Shown one piece after another: positions 26,494-34,619 of a stretch of 64,000 bases of DNA; position 1 is the stretch's first letter, and each line of letters begins with the position of its first letter. The translations under genes and the position numbers were made by a program. The notes beneath the pieces were generated by a model. That model was not told the origin of the DNA. It saw only the letters and a list, made by a program, of their open reading frames with translations, and did no database searches. The stretch is from an uncultured Lachnospiraceae bacterium. GTDB taxonomy: Bacteria > Bacillota > Clostridia > Lachnospirales > Lachnospiraceae. The stretch is from positions 23,871 to 87,870 of the forward strand of contig CAMXPV010000012.1 in assembly GCA_947245585.1 (NCBI GenBank). Direction: 5' to 3'.

Positions 26494-28476
26494 GTGGGCA
26501 TTTACCGTAAATATCAAAATTTCATAGAAAAATTATGTTTTCCGGTGATTCTATTGCTGTACCCGTTTCTCATTGTCAATCAGGGACTGGATGTGGCGGA
26601 TTCCACGTACAGCCTGACGAATTTCCAGTATTTTGGCTCCATGGACGGCACCTGGATGGTGGCCACCTTCCTGTCCAACGCGGCGGGGTGGCTCTTGATG
26701 CACCTCCCCTTCGGGGAAACGCTGCTCGGCATGAAATGTTATACCGTGTTGGTGCAGTCTGCGACGGCGCTTATGGTTTATTTCGGATTGCGGAAAAAAA
26801 TAGCCGCGCCGCTTTTGTTTTTAGGAGAATTTCTTGCGCTAGGGCTTTGTTGGTGTCCCTCCACGATCCTGTACAATTACCTCACGTATCTGCTGATGAT
26901 GGCGGGGATTCTCTTGCTTTACCGGGGGATTACGGGCGGTGAAGCGGCAAAAACGTTTTCGGGGGATGTGAAAAAACGGCGGCTGTGTTTTATTGCGGCA
27001 GGGATCTGTCTTGGCGCCAATGTGGCGGTGCGGATGCCGAATGTGGTGCAGGCGGCTTTTATTCTGGCTGTGTGGTACGGGATTGTGCTGATGTGTAAGC
27101 CAGGAGACGGCAAGACGGCAGGAGAAATGCCGACGGCCGATCCGGGAAACGCGGAAAGGCGGCCGCTACTGTGGCGGGAGCTTTTTAGGGTTACCGGGTG
27201 GTGCCTGTCGGGCTATGTGATCGGCTTTGGCCTGCCTCTTGCGGCGATCTGCATTCGGTATGGCGTATCAGCCTATCCGGATATGATTTATACGATGTTT
27301 GCCATGACCGAACAGGCTGTGGATTATAAACCCACATCTATGCTGACGGGGATGTTTGGCGATTATGGGAAGGGTTTGTATTGGCTTTCGTTTGCGGGAG
27401 TATGTGCGGCGGCGGCAGGCTTTGCGTTCTGGGTGCGGGAGCGGAAATATGGTGCGGGAAAGGCTGATGGTCTTTCGGAAGGGCGGGACGCTTATAGAAT
27501 AACGGGCGTGATTATAAAAACGGCTTATGTGCTGCTTTTATTCGTGCTTCTCCGGTTCTATTGGGGCAGGGGAATGTTTCATTTCCGTTACTATGAGTAC
27601 GGCAACGGCAGTATCTATTATCCGGCGGTGCTGTTGCTTCTGGCGGCGATTGCGGCGGCGGTGCTTTGCCTGACGGGCAGGAAGGTGTGCGCGGAGCAGA
27701 AGATACTGGCGGCTCTTGTGCTCTTGCAGATATTCCTGACACCGCTTGGCAGCAATAACGATCTGTATCCGATTATTAACAATCTGTTTCTGGCGGTGCC
27801 TTTTTTGCTGTGGGCAGTGTGGAACCGGTGTGTGTGCCATCGCGCAGAAGGCGCGGCGGTTGGCGGTGCAGGGAGTGAGAAGGCCAGCCGGACGCAAAAA
27901 TACGATTTTTTGTGGATGGCGCCTTTTTGCGGCTTGGTGGCGTTTATTCTGGTGCAGAGCATCGGTTCCCATGCCAATTTTGTCTTCCAGGACGGCATTT
28001 ACGGGGAGCCTCGTAAGATGTGCGTAAAGATACCGGAAAAAGCGGCGGGGGTTTACACGAATCTGGAAAATGGCGCGCTGTTGGAAGAATTGTCTGCCTT
28101 TGTAAAAGAAGAAGGGCTGACGGGCAGGGAAATGATTACCTATGGCGAGCTGCCGGGTCTTTTCTATCTGCTCGATATGCCGCCGGCTCTCTCTACAGGC
28201 TGGCCTGATCTGACATCCTACCGCATGACAGAGTATATGCGGGATCTGGCGGCTTTGGAGGCGGAAGTCGTGGCGGGGAAAGAAGCGCCGGTTATTATCG
28301 TCTCTTCTGCGGTGGCGGCTTACTGGAGCGATGACGGTGAGGCCATCAGTTGGTTTGGTGTGGATATGGAGAAGATGGCCGCAGATGAAAAATTGCGGAT
28401 TCTGGGGAAATGGGTTAGAGATTACGGTTATACGGAACGGTTCGGGAACGCGCGGTATGTGGTTTATGTAAAATAA
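26494..28476 (+). CDS. Polytopic membrane protein, GT-C-like
   Basis: A 660-aa protein with roughly 11-12 membrane segments. It starts with GTG at 26494, behind GAAAGGAAA. After TM1 the loop VNQGLDVADSTYSLTNFQY carries acidic residues where GT-C transferases hold their catalytic aspartate. The last ~150 residues form an outside soluble domain. I cannot name the family. The overall plan resembles the membrane proteins at 31225-33078 and 48415-49767, and these may be lineage-specific polyprenyl-sugar-dependent transferases. It ends the operon before a promoter-bearing gap. Confidence 0.5.
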   Translation: MGIYRKYQNFIEKLCFPVILLLYPFLIVNQGLDVADSTYSLTNFQYFGSMDGTWMVATFLSNAAGWLLMHLPFGETLLGMKCYTVLVQSATALMVYFGLRKKIAAPLLFLGEFLALGLCWCPSTILYNYLTYLLMMAGILLLYRGITGGEAAKTFSGDVKKRRLCFIAAGICLGANVAVRMPNVVQAAFILAVWYGIVLMCKPGDGKTAGEMPTADPGNAERRPLLWRELFRVTGWCLSGYVIGFGLPLAAICIRYGVSAYPDMIYTMFAMTEQAVDYKPTSMLTGMFGDYGKGLYWLSFAGVCAAAAGFAFWVRERKYGAGKADGLSEGRDAYRITGVIIKTAYVLLLFVLLRFYWGRGMFHFRYYEYGNGSIYYPAVLLLLAAIAAAVLCLTGRKVCAEQKILAALVLLQIFLTPLGSNNDLYPIINNLFLAVPFLLWAVWNRCVCHRAEGAAVGGAGSEKASRTQKYDFLWMAPFCGLVAFILVQSIGSHANFVFQDGIYGEPRKMCVKIPEKAAGVYTNLENGALLEELSAFVKEEGLTGREMITYGELPGLFYLLDMPPALSTGWPDLTSYRMTEYMRDLAALEAEVVAGKEAPVIIVSSAVAAYWSDDGEAISWFGVDMEKMAADEKLRILGKWVRDYGYTERFGNARYVVYVK

Positions 28477-28518
28477 AGGGAACGATTCAGGGAAACGGGA
28501 TTAAAAAGTTATGAATAC

Positions 28519-28546
28519 AAACATTATGTTTTGGAACATAATGTTT
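28519..28546 (+). promoter_or_regulatory. Operator-like inverted repeat before the AAA ATPase gene
   Basis: AAACATTATGTT (28519-28530) and AACATAATGTTT (28535-28546) form a perfect 12-bp inverted repeat with a 4-base centre (TTGG). It touches the -35 region of the 28544 promoter. ACAAACAT occurs twice in direct repeat, at 28517 and 28547, exactly 30 bases apart. This fits binding of a dimeric repressor. Confidence 0.6.
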
Positions 28547-28571
28547 ACAAACATATAATATGTGGTATACT
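28544..28571 (+). promoter_or_regulatory. Sigma-A promoter with extended -10
   Basis: TTTACA at 28544-28549, a spacer of 16 bases, and TATACT at 28566-28571 with TGG just before it (extended -10). It lies ~50 bases before the ATPase start. With the adjoining inverted repeat, it suggests a separately controlled transcription unit. Confidence 0.6.
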
Positions 28572-28620
28572 CTTTATAAGGACGATCAATAGACAGGAGA
28601 GCGAACGATCGGGAGGGTAT

Positions 28621-30000
28621 ATGGAACAATTTGTAGACCGTGAACTGGAACTTGGTACGCTTGAAAAGGAATATGCGAAAAAAGAATCCTCGCTAGTTGT
28701 GGTATACGGCAGGCGGCGGGTGGGAAAGACGACGCTTCTTGCAGAATTTAAAAAAGGCAAAAAGGCCCTATATTTTCTGGCGACGCAGGAGGCGGAGGCG
28801 CTGAACCGCAGTGCGTTTCAGGAAAAGGCGGCGGCTTTTACCGGAAATGAACTGTTGGCGGAGACTTCCGTGGATAAGTGGGATACGATTTTTAAAGCCA
28901 TTGTCTCCTGCGCGTGGGAAAAGAAGCCGGTTTTGATCATAGACGAATTTCAATATCTTGGGAAAGCAAATCCGGCGTTTCCTTCGGTTTTCCAGAGGAT
29001 ATGGGACGAGGTTTTGATGAAAAGCTCTGTCATGGTGATTCTTTGCGGGTCGCTGATCTCCATGATGGTGTCCCAGACGCTTTCTTACAACAGTCCGTTG
29101 TATGGCAGGCGGACGGCGCAGATTCGGCTCAAACAGATCCCGTTTCGGTATTACCGGAAATTTTGCCCGGGATTATCCAGAAAAGAGCAGATTGAGCGGT
29201 ATGCGGTGACCGGAGGCGTTCCCAAGTATATAGAATCTTTCTCGGATTGTGCGGATATCTTTGCGGGGATTGAGGAAAATATCTTAAGCCGCACGGGGTA
29301 TCTGTATGAGGAGCCGCATTTTTTGCTACAGCAGGAAGTGGCGGAGGTGGGCGGCTATTTTTCTGTCCTGCGGGCCATCGCCTTTGGCAGGACGAAGCTG
29401 TCGGAGATCGCTTCTTTTATGGAGGTTAAGGCCACCGATCTGACCAGGACATTGAAAACGCTCATAGAGCTTGATTTGGTACAGAGGGAGGTGCCCGTTA
29501 CGGAGGAAAATCCCGAAAAGAGTAAAAAGGGCCTCTATCGGATTACGGATTATTATATCCGGTTTTGGTTTACGATGATTTATCCCAATCAGGGAGATAT
29601 AGAGCAGGGAAACACAACATATGTTATGGAAAAGATAAGGAAAAGTTTTACGCGCAGTCATGCGGCCTTTGTCTATGAGGATATTTGCCGGGAGGAATTG
29701 GCGGCAAAGAAGGATATTCCCTGGCATTTTTCAAAAATCGGGCGGTATTGGGATAAGAATACGGAAATTGACATTGTGGCGGTAAACGAGGAGGAGCGGG
29801 TGATCCTGTTCGGAGAATGTAAGTATTGGAGCGGGCAGGTGGATGTGGACGTTTTTTATCAGCTTCAGGAGAAGGCGAAGCGGGTGCCTTGGAGCAAAGG
29901 CAGCAGAAAGGAGCTGTACTGCATCTTCTCCATGGGTGGATTTACTCCCCGCTTACAGGAGCTTGCAAAGGACAGGGATGACCTGATTTTGTCGGAGTAG
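28621..30000 (+). CDS. AAA ATPase with C-terminal DUF234 nuclease-like domain
   Basis: A 459-aa 'archaeal ATPase'-type protein. The P-loop is YGRRRVGKTTLL (~29-40), and the Walker B region is VLIIDEFQYLG near 110. A winged-helix region is at ~240-320. The C-terminal DUF234 domain ends in TEIDIVAVNEEE...FGECKYWSG, whose D...E-x-K residues resemble a PD-(D/E)xK nuclease core. The biological role of this family is not known. The start at 28621 is set by GGGAGGG upstream; the frame opens earlier at 28531 inside the operator. It interrupts the glycan locus and has its own promoter, so it looks like an inserted, independent gene rather than a glycan enzyme. Confidence 0.82.
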   Translation: MEQFVDRELELGTLEKEYAKKESSLVVVYGRRRVGKTTLLAEFKKGKKALYFLATQEAEALNRSAFQEKAAAFTGNELLAETSVDKWDTIFKAIVSCAWEKKPVLIIDEFQYLGKANPAFPSVFQRIWDEVLMKSSVMVILCGSLISMMVSQTLSYNSPLYGRRTAQIRLKQIPFRYYRKFCPGLSRKEQIERYAVTGGVPKYIESFSDCADIFAGIEENILSRTGYLYEEPHFLLQQEVAEVGGYFSVLRAIAFGRTKLSEIASFMEVKATDLTRTLKTLIELDLVQREVPVTEENPEKSKKGLYRITDYYIRFWFTMIYPNQGDIEQGNTTYVMEKIRKSFTRSHAAFVYEDICREELAAKKDIPWHFSKIGRYWDKNTEIDIVAVNEEERVILFGECKYWSGQVDVDVFYQLQEKAKRVPWSKGSRKELYCIFSMGGFTPRLQELAKDRDDLILSE

Positions 30001-30017
30001 GAATTTATTTTATAGTG

Positions 30018-30026
30018 TGGTATACT
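30018..30026 (+). promoter_or_regulatory. Extended -10 promoter element before the WecE-like gene
   Basis: TGGTATACT (TG-N-TATACT) sits 32 bases before the ATG at 30058. No good -35 box is found 16-18 bases upstream, which is acceptable for an extended -10 promoter. It would start a new transcription unit covering the genes from 30058 onward. Confidence 0.45.
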
Positions 30027-30057
30027 GGGTGGAAAGCAAACGGGAGGAGAAGTGGCG

Positions 30058-31191
30058 ATGATTAATTTTAACGTTCCCCCTTTTACGGGGAAAGAATTTG
30101 CATATATGAAGGAGGCCGTGGAGAATCAGAAAATTTGTGGTGACGGCCCATTCACGAAGAAATGCAGCGAGTGGATCGAAGCGCAGACCGGTACGGCAAA
30201 ATGCCTGCTTACTACCTCCTGCACCCACGCCACGGAATTGGCGGCGCTGTTGGCGGATATTAAGCCGGGGGATGAGGTTATTTTGCCATCCTACACCTTT
30301 GTGTCCACGGCGGATGCGTTCGTACTGCGGGGAGCCACGGCGGTGTTTGTGGATATCCGGCCAGACACCATGAACATAGACGAAAAACTGATTGAGGATG
30401 CTGTTACGGAGCGCACAAAGGTGATTGCGCCGGTGCATTATGCAGGCGTAGGGTGTGAGATGGATGCCATTATGGACATTGCAGGAAGACATCATCTGAT
30501 GGTGGTTGAGGATGCGGCCCAGGGTATTATGGCTTCTTATAAAGGAAAGGCGCTTGGAACGTTCGGTGAGTTTGGATGTTTCAGCTTTCATGAGACAAAA
30601 AATTTCAGCATGGGCGAGGGCGGCGCACTGTTGATTCGGGATGAAAAATATATTGAGCGTGCGGAAATTTTCAGAGAAAAGGGCACGGACAGAAGCAAGT
30701 ATTACAGGGGGCAGGTGGACAAGTACCGTTGGCAGGAGTACGGCTCTTCCTATCTGCCAAGTGATATGAATGCGGCTTATCTGTATGCGCAGTTGGAGAT
30801 GGCGGAGGAGATCACGCAGGCCAGAATGGACAGATGGAACCAATATTGGGAGCTGCTTTCCCCGCTTGCGCAGGCAGGACGGATAGAGCTGCCTTATATA
30901 CCGGAAGAATGCGCCCATAACGCCCATATGTTTTATATCAAGACCAAGGATATGGAAGAGAGAAGCCGTCTGATTGCCTATTTGAAGGAGAGGGAGATCT
31001 TGTCGGTATTTCACTATATCCCCCTTCATTCAGCGCCTGCGGGGATGAAGTATGGCAGATTTCATGGGGAAGACAGATACACCACGAAAGAGAGTGAGCG
31101 TCTGCTCCGTCTGCCGCTGTTTTATAAACTGACGGCGGATGAGACGCAGTACATTGCAGAGCAGGTGAAGGCGTTCTACGCGGCAAACTAA
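30058..31191 (+). CDS. rffA: dTDP-4-amino-4,6-dideoxygalactose transaminase-like
   Basis: A 377-aa DegT/DnrJ-family aminotransferase. It has TTSCTHATELAALL at the phosphate site, VVEDAAQGIMASYKGK with the cofactor aspartate, and FHETKNFSMGEGGAL with the PLP lysine at ~K181. The T-S-C-T-H-A-T-E and H-E-T-K-N motifs are characteristic of RffA/WecE, which converts dTDP-4-keto-6-deoxyglucose to dTDP-4-amino-4,6-dideoxygalactose. No rml genes are in the window, so the substrate must come from elsewhere. ATG at 30058 has GGGAGGAG eight bases upstream; a GTG at 30052 is too close. The acetyltransferase at 33142 may complete the sugar to Fuc4NAc. Confidence 0.85.
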   Translation: MINFNVPPFTGKEFAYMKEAVENQKICGDGPFTKKCSEWIEAQTGTAKCLLTTSCTHATELAALLADIKPGDEVILPSYTFVSTADAFVLRGATAVFVDIRPDTMNIDEKLIEDAVTERTKVIAPVHYAGVGCEMDAIMDIAGRHHLMVVEDAAQGIMASYKGKALGTFGEFGCFSFHETKNFSMGEGGALLIRDEKYIERAEIFREKGTDRSKYYRGQVDKYRWQEYGSSYLPSDMNAAYLYAQLEMAEEITQARMDRWNQYWELLSPLAQAGRIELPYIPEECAHNAHMFYIKTKDMEERSRLIAYLKEREILSVFHYIPLHSAPAGMKYGRFHGEDRYTTKESERLLRLPLFYKLTADETQYIAEQVKAFYAAN

Positions 31192-31224
31192 TGTTTGTGG
31201 CAAACGGTTTGGAGTATGTGGCTG

Positions 31225-33078
31225 ATGGAACAGAAAAAGATGCGGGGATATGAAAACTGCATACTGACGTTTGCCGTCATAGGAGCCGGTGCGCTTCTGA
31301 TGGGGTTTTTCTTTGACTTTTACTATGACCTGAACGATGATACCATGATGCGGGATATTATGTCGGGAGTCTACAGCGGTGCGCCCGACGGGCACAATAT
31401 GCAGACGCTCTATCCGTTGGGGGCGCTGATTGCGCTGTGTTATCGGATATCCGGCTCCTTTCCATGGTATGGAGCGTTTCTGTTCTTATGCCAATTTGGC
31501 TGTTTTTTTCTGGTGGGCGTCAGGCTGTGTACACTGGCGGATTTTTTTTATGCGCGGAGGCAGGCGGTTTTGGAAAAGGGCGGCGGAATGTGGCGGCGTT
31601 TTGCGGGGAAGCTGTTCTGTCTTTTGTCGGTGGCAATGATTCCGTGGGGCATATGGCTGACCCATATGGTCAATGTCCAGTATACCATTACCTGCGGCAT
31701 GCTTGTGGGAACGGCTGTTTTTCTTTTTCTGACCACGCCGGGAGCAGGAGCTTTGAGGGGGGAGTCCGGGGAACTTTCCGTGAAAACATTTTTTGGAGAA
31801 CATTTGCCGGCACTGCTTCTGTTTCTATTGGCATTTCAACTCCGGTCTGAGATGGCGCTTCTTACCCTGCCGTTTCTGGGCCTTGCGGGGGCTTTTCGTT
31901 GGTGGGAAGACAGACCTTTCTTTGGGAAAAGGAATTTGCAAAAATATGGCGGTCTGCTTCTGCTTCTCCTTGCAGTCATGGGTTTTTCCTTGGGAGCGGA
32001 CAGTCTTGCCTACGGCGGAGAGTGGCAGGCATTTCGACAATTTTTTAATGACAGGACAACGATTTATGATTTTTATCCCGAAGTGATTTCTAAGGAGCCG
32101 CCTGATACGGATTTGGAGCGTCTTGGTGTTTCTGTCGGCGCGCAGATTCTGCTCAAAAATTATAATTTTGGTCTTGACGAGAGAATCGACGGGCGGATGC
32201 TGTCGGATATAGCGGACTATGCCGGAGAGCATGTGGGCGGTGAGAGAGATTGGAGCGCGGTTTTGAAAGAAAAACTGCTGCTCTATCGGTACAGAAGCCT
32301 TCATGCAGACGATGCGCCTTATAATTGGCTTGTAATGATCGGATATGGGATCAATATAATAGCGATTGTTATTTTAATGCGGCGGGATATATGGAGCCAA
32401 CTTGCCGGGGCGATCTGGCTGCTTTTGATTTTCCTGATGAGAAGCGCGCTGTGGATGTTTGTATTAATGCGGGGACGCGATCCGGAACGGATCACCCATC
32501 CTCTTTATCTGGTGGAGTTCTGCCTCCTGGCCGGGCTGTTTTTACGGCAGTTGCAGCGCGATCGCGTTTCGGCGGCGCAAAGCATTCTGTGCGGGGCGGA
32601 GGCCCTTCTGCTCCTGCTTTCTATATGGGGGCTGTGGAGGGGGGGTCCCGCAGTGCGGGCCGACCAGGCAAGACGGCAGGAGATCAATCGGGATTGGGAG
32701 GCCATAGACGCTTATTGCAGGGGAAAGCAGGACATGTTTTTTTTCGAGGATGTCTATTCCACGGTGGCCTTTTCGGGAAAACTTTTGGAGTGCAGGGATA
32801 ACGCGCCTGCCAACTATGACATTGCCGGGGGCTGGATGTGCAAGAGCCCGCTATACCGGGAAAAACTGGCGGCTTTTAACATAGAGGATGCGTCAGATGC
32901 ACTTGCGGAAGGGAAAGCCGGTTTTATTATGTCGGACGAGGAGGTAAGACTGAGGGGGCTTACCTGGCTTGTGATTCCCTATGCGGAACAGGGCCTGGAC
33001 GTGTATGTCGAGGAGTGTGACAGAATAGGTGCAGACTATGGCATATATCAGATTGTTCCTGTTTCAGAGAGCAAATAG
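31225..33078 (+). CDS. Polytopic membrane protein, GT-C-like
   Basis: A 617-aa protein with about 11 membrane segments. After TM1 come FYYDLNDDTMMRDIMSGVYS and the nearby G-A-P-D-G-H, a pattern recurring in Clostridial membrane proteins of surface-glycan loci. The acidic N-D-D near TM1 fits the GT-C catalytic position. The C-terminal ~130 residues form an outside domain with FFEDVYSTVAFSGK. No reaction is established. ATG at 31225 is preferred because GGAG lies ten bases upstream; the frame also opens at 31195 (TTG) and 31216 (ATG). Confidence 0.5.
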   Translation: MEQKKMRGYENCILTFAVIGAGALLMGFFFDFYYDLNDDTMMRDIMSGVYSGAPDGHNMQTLYPLGALIALCYRISGSFPWYGAFLFLCQFGCFFLVGVRLCTLADFFYARRQAVLEKGGGMWRRFAGKLFCLLSVAMIPWGIWLTHMVNVQYTITCGMLVGTAVFLFLTTPGAGALRGESGELSVKTFFGEHLPALLLFLLAFQLRSEMALLTLPFLGLAGAFRWWEDRPFFGKRNLQKYGGLLLLLLAVMGFSLGADSLAYGGEWQAFRQFFNDRTTIYDFYPEVISKEPPDTDLERLGVSVGAQILLKNYNFGLDERIDGRMLSDIADYAGEHVGGERDWSAVLKEKLLLYRYRSLHADDAPYNWLVMIGYGINIIAIVILMRRDIWSQLAGAIWLLLIFLMRSALWMFVLMRGRDPERITHPLYLVEFCLLAGLFLRQLQRDRVSAAQSILCGAEALLLLLSIWGLWRGGPAVRADQARRQEINRDWEAIDAYCRGKQDMFFFEDVYSTVAFSGKLLECRDNAPANYDIAGGWMCKSPLYREKLAAFNIEDASDALAEGKAGFIMSDEEVRLRGLTWLVIPYAEQGLDVYVEECDRIGADYGIYQIVPVSESK

Positions 33079-33141
33079 TTTCTGCGAAAGACAAAGTGGG
33101 AGCGAGATATGACACGGCGGCGGGGTGAAAGGGGGAGGCAG

Positions 33142-33681
33142 ATGAGCGCAGAGAAAGTGTATCTGCGGCCGATTGCGGAGTCGGATACGGCGAAGGTCGT
33201 GAATTGGCGGAACAAGGATTTTGTGAGAAAAAATTTCATCTATCAAAAGCCCTTCACGGAGGAAGGGCATAGGGCGTGGCTCCGCGAACAGGTGGAACCG
33301 GGACATGTGGTCCAGTTTATTATCTGCGTGACGGACGTAGGCGAGATCGGCAGTGTTTACCTGCGGGATATCGACAGAGAGGCGGGCACAGCCGAGTATG
33401 GCGTTTTCATCGGAGAGAGAGAGGCTCTTGGCCGGGGATACGGCACGGCAGCAGCGAAACTGGCGCTTGCCTGTGGGTTTGAAACATTGCATTTACAAAA
33501 AATATTTTTGCGACTTTTGGAGGACAATGAAGGTGCAAGAAGAAGCTATGAGAAGGCGGGATTTCGGATGATGAAGGACAGGCGGGAGACAGTTACGCTG
33601 GAACAGGGCGTGCGGAAGGTACTCTTTATGGAAATAGGACGTGGGGAGTGGGATAAGACCCACGGCAAGGAGGCGACATGA
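33142..33681 (+). CDS. GNAT acetyltransferase, PseH/WecD-like
   Basis: A 179-aa RimJ/RimL-type acetyltransferase. VYLRPIAESDTAKVVNWRNK and DFVRKNF form the W-R-N...V-R start typical of amino-sugar N-acetyltransferases such as PseH. LGRGYGTAAAKLAL is the acetyl-CoA loop, and NEGARRSYEKAGF closes the domain. It sits two genes after the RffA-like aminotransferase, suggesting acetylation of its 4-amino product. It is also the strongest candidate in the window for the missing PseH step of the pseudaminate pathway. The ribosome site GGGGGAGG fixes the start at 33142. The next gene starts in its stop (ATGA). Confidence 0.78.
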   Translation: MSAEKVYLRPIAESDTAKVVNWRNKDFVRKNFIYQKPFTEEGHRAWLREQVEPGHVVQFIICVTDVGEIGSVYLRDIDREAGTAEYGVFIGEREALGRGYGTAAAKLALACGFETLHLQKIFLRLLEDNEGARRSYEKAGFRMMKDRRETVTLEQGVRKVLFMEIGRGEWDKTHGKEAT

Positions 33682-34619
33682 GTAAACTTGTCAGTTTTGT
33701 GATTCCCTGTTATCGGTCAGCACAGATGATCGGCGGGGTGGTGGAAGAGATTGACCGGACGATGGAGGGAACAGACGGTTATACGTATGAAATTATACTT
33801 GTAAACGATGCTTCCCCGGACGATACCTTTGAGGCGATACGGGCCTTGTGCGCAGGGCGGAAGGATATCTGCGGTGTGAATCTGGCGAAAAATTTTGGAC
33901 AGCATGCGGCTTTGATGGCGGGATTTCGCCATGCGAGAGGAGATGTGGTGGTCTGTCTGGATGATGACGGGCAAACCCCTGCCAATGAGGTGGGAAAGCT
34001 GCTTGCCAAGTTGGAGGAAGGATATGATGTGGTCTATGCCAAATATGCACATAAGCAGCATTCGATGTTTCGAAACTTTGGCAGCAGGATCAACGAGCGG
34101 ATGACTCGGATTATGTTGGGAAAGCCGAAAGAACTCTATCTTTCCAGTTATTTTGCCATGAAGAAGTTCGTGGCGCAGGAGCTGATCCGCTATGAAAATC
34201 CGTTTCCCTATGTGATCGGCCTTGTGCTGCGCACCACAAAAAAGATCGCCAACGTGGAAGTGACCCACAGGGAGCGTGAGATCGGCACATCCGGCTATAC
34301 CATGGGAAAACTTTTGGGGCTCTGGTTTAACGGGTTTACGGCCTTTAGCATAAAGCCGCTTCGCATTGCGACAGTGGTTGGCGTGGCCTCCGCCTGTGTG
34401 GGATTTGCGTATGGCATTTATACGATTGTCAAAAAGTTTGTAAATCCGGCGGTTCCGGTGGGATTCAGCGCTTTGATGGCAACCCTTGTATTTTTCTGCG
34501 GACTGATTCTTATAATGTTAGGGATGATCGGCGAGTACATTGGGCGGATCTATATTTCCATGAACAATTCCCCCCAATATGTGGTCAGAGAGTGTGTGGA
34601 TGAGAGAGATGCAAAGTGA
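33678..34619 (+). CDS. ArnC/DPM1-like polyprenyl-phosphate glycosyltransferase
   Basis: A 313-aa GT2 enzyme with two C-terminal helices (~230-255 and ~268-292). It shows LVSFVIPCYRSAQMI, LVNDASPDDTFE, LAKNFGQHAALMAGF and VCLDDDGQTP, the DDDxQ motif typical of ArnC/GtrB/DPM1 enzymes. These charge undecaprenyl phosphate with a single sugar for use by GT-C transferases outside the cell. It could feed the GT-C-like proteins in this locus. The start overlaps the acetyltransferase stop. Length and architecture are normal for the family; the donor sugar is unknown, but a Fuc4NAc-type dTDP sugar is possible from context. Confidence 0.85.
   Translation: MSKLVSFVIPCYRSAQMIGGVVEEIDRTMEGTDGYTYEIILVNDASPDDTFEAIRALCAGRKDICGVNLAKNFGQHAALMAGFRHARGDVVVCLDDDGQTPANEVGKLLAKLEEGYDVVYAKYAHKQHSMFRNFGSRINERMTRIMLGKPKELYLSSYFAMKKFVAQELIRYENPFPYVIGLVLRTTKKIANVEVTHREREIGTSGYTMGKLLGLWFNGFTAFSIKPLRIATVVGVASACVGFAYGIYTIVKKFVNPAVPVGFSALMATLVFFCGLILIMLGMIGEYIGRIYISMNNSPQYVVRECVDERDAK

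Noticed and set aside
30010..31029. A 339-codon minus-strand open frame opposite the RffA-like gene
   Set aside because: The + strand aminotransferase has all catalytic motifs; the reverse frame has none.
32641..32700. Search for CRISPR-like or tandem repeats, including the G-rich stretch here
   Set aside because: No regularly spaced repeats exist in the window; the G-run is within a coding loop.
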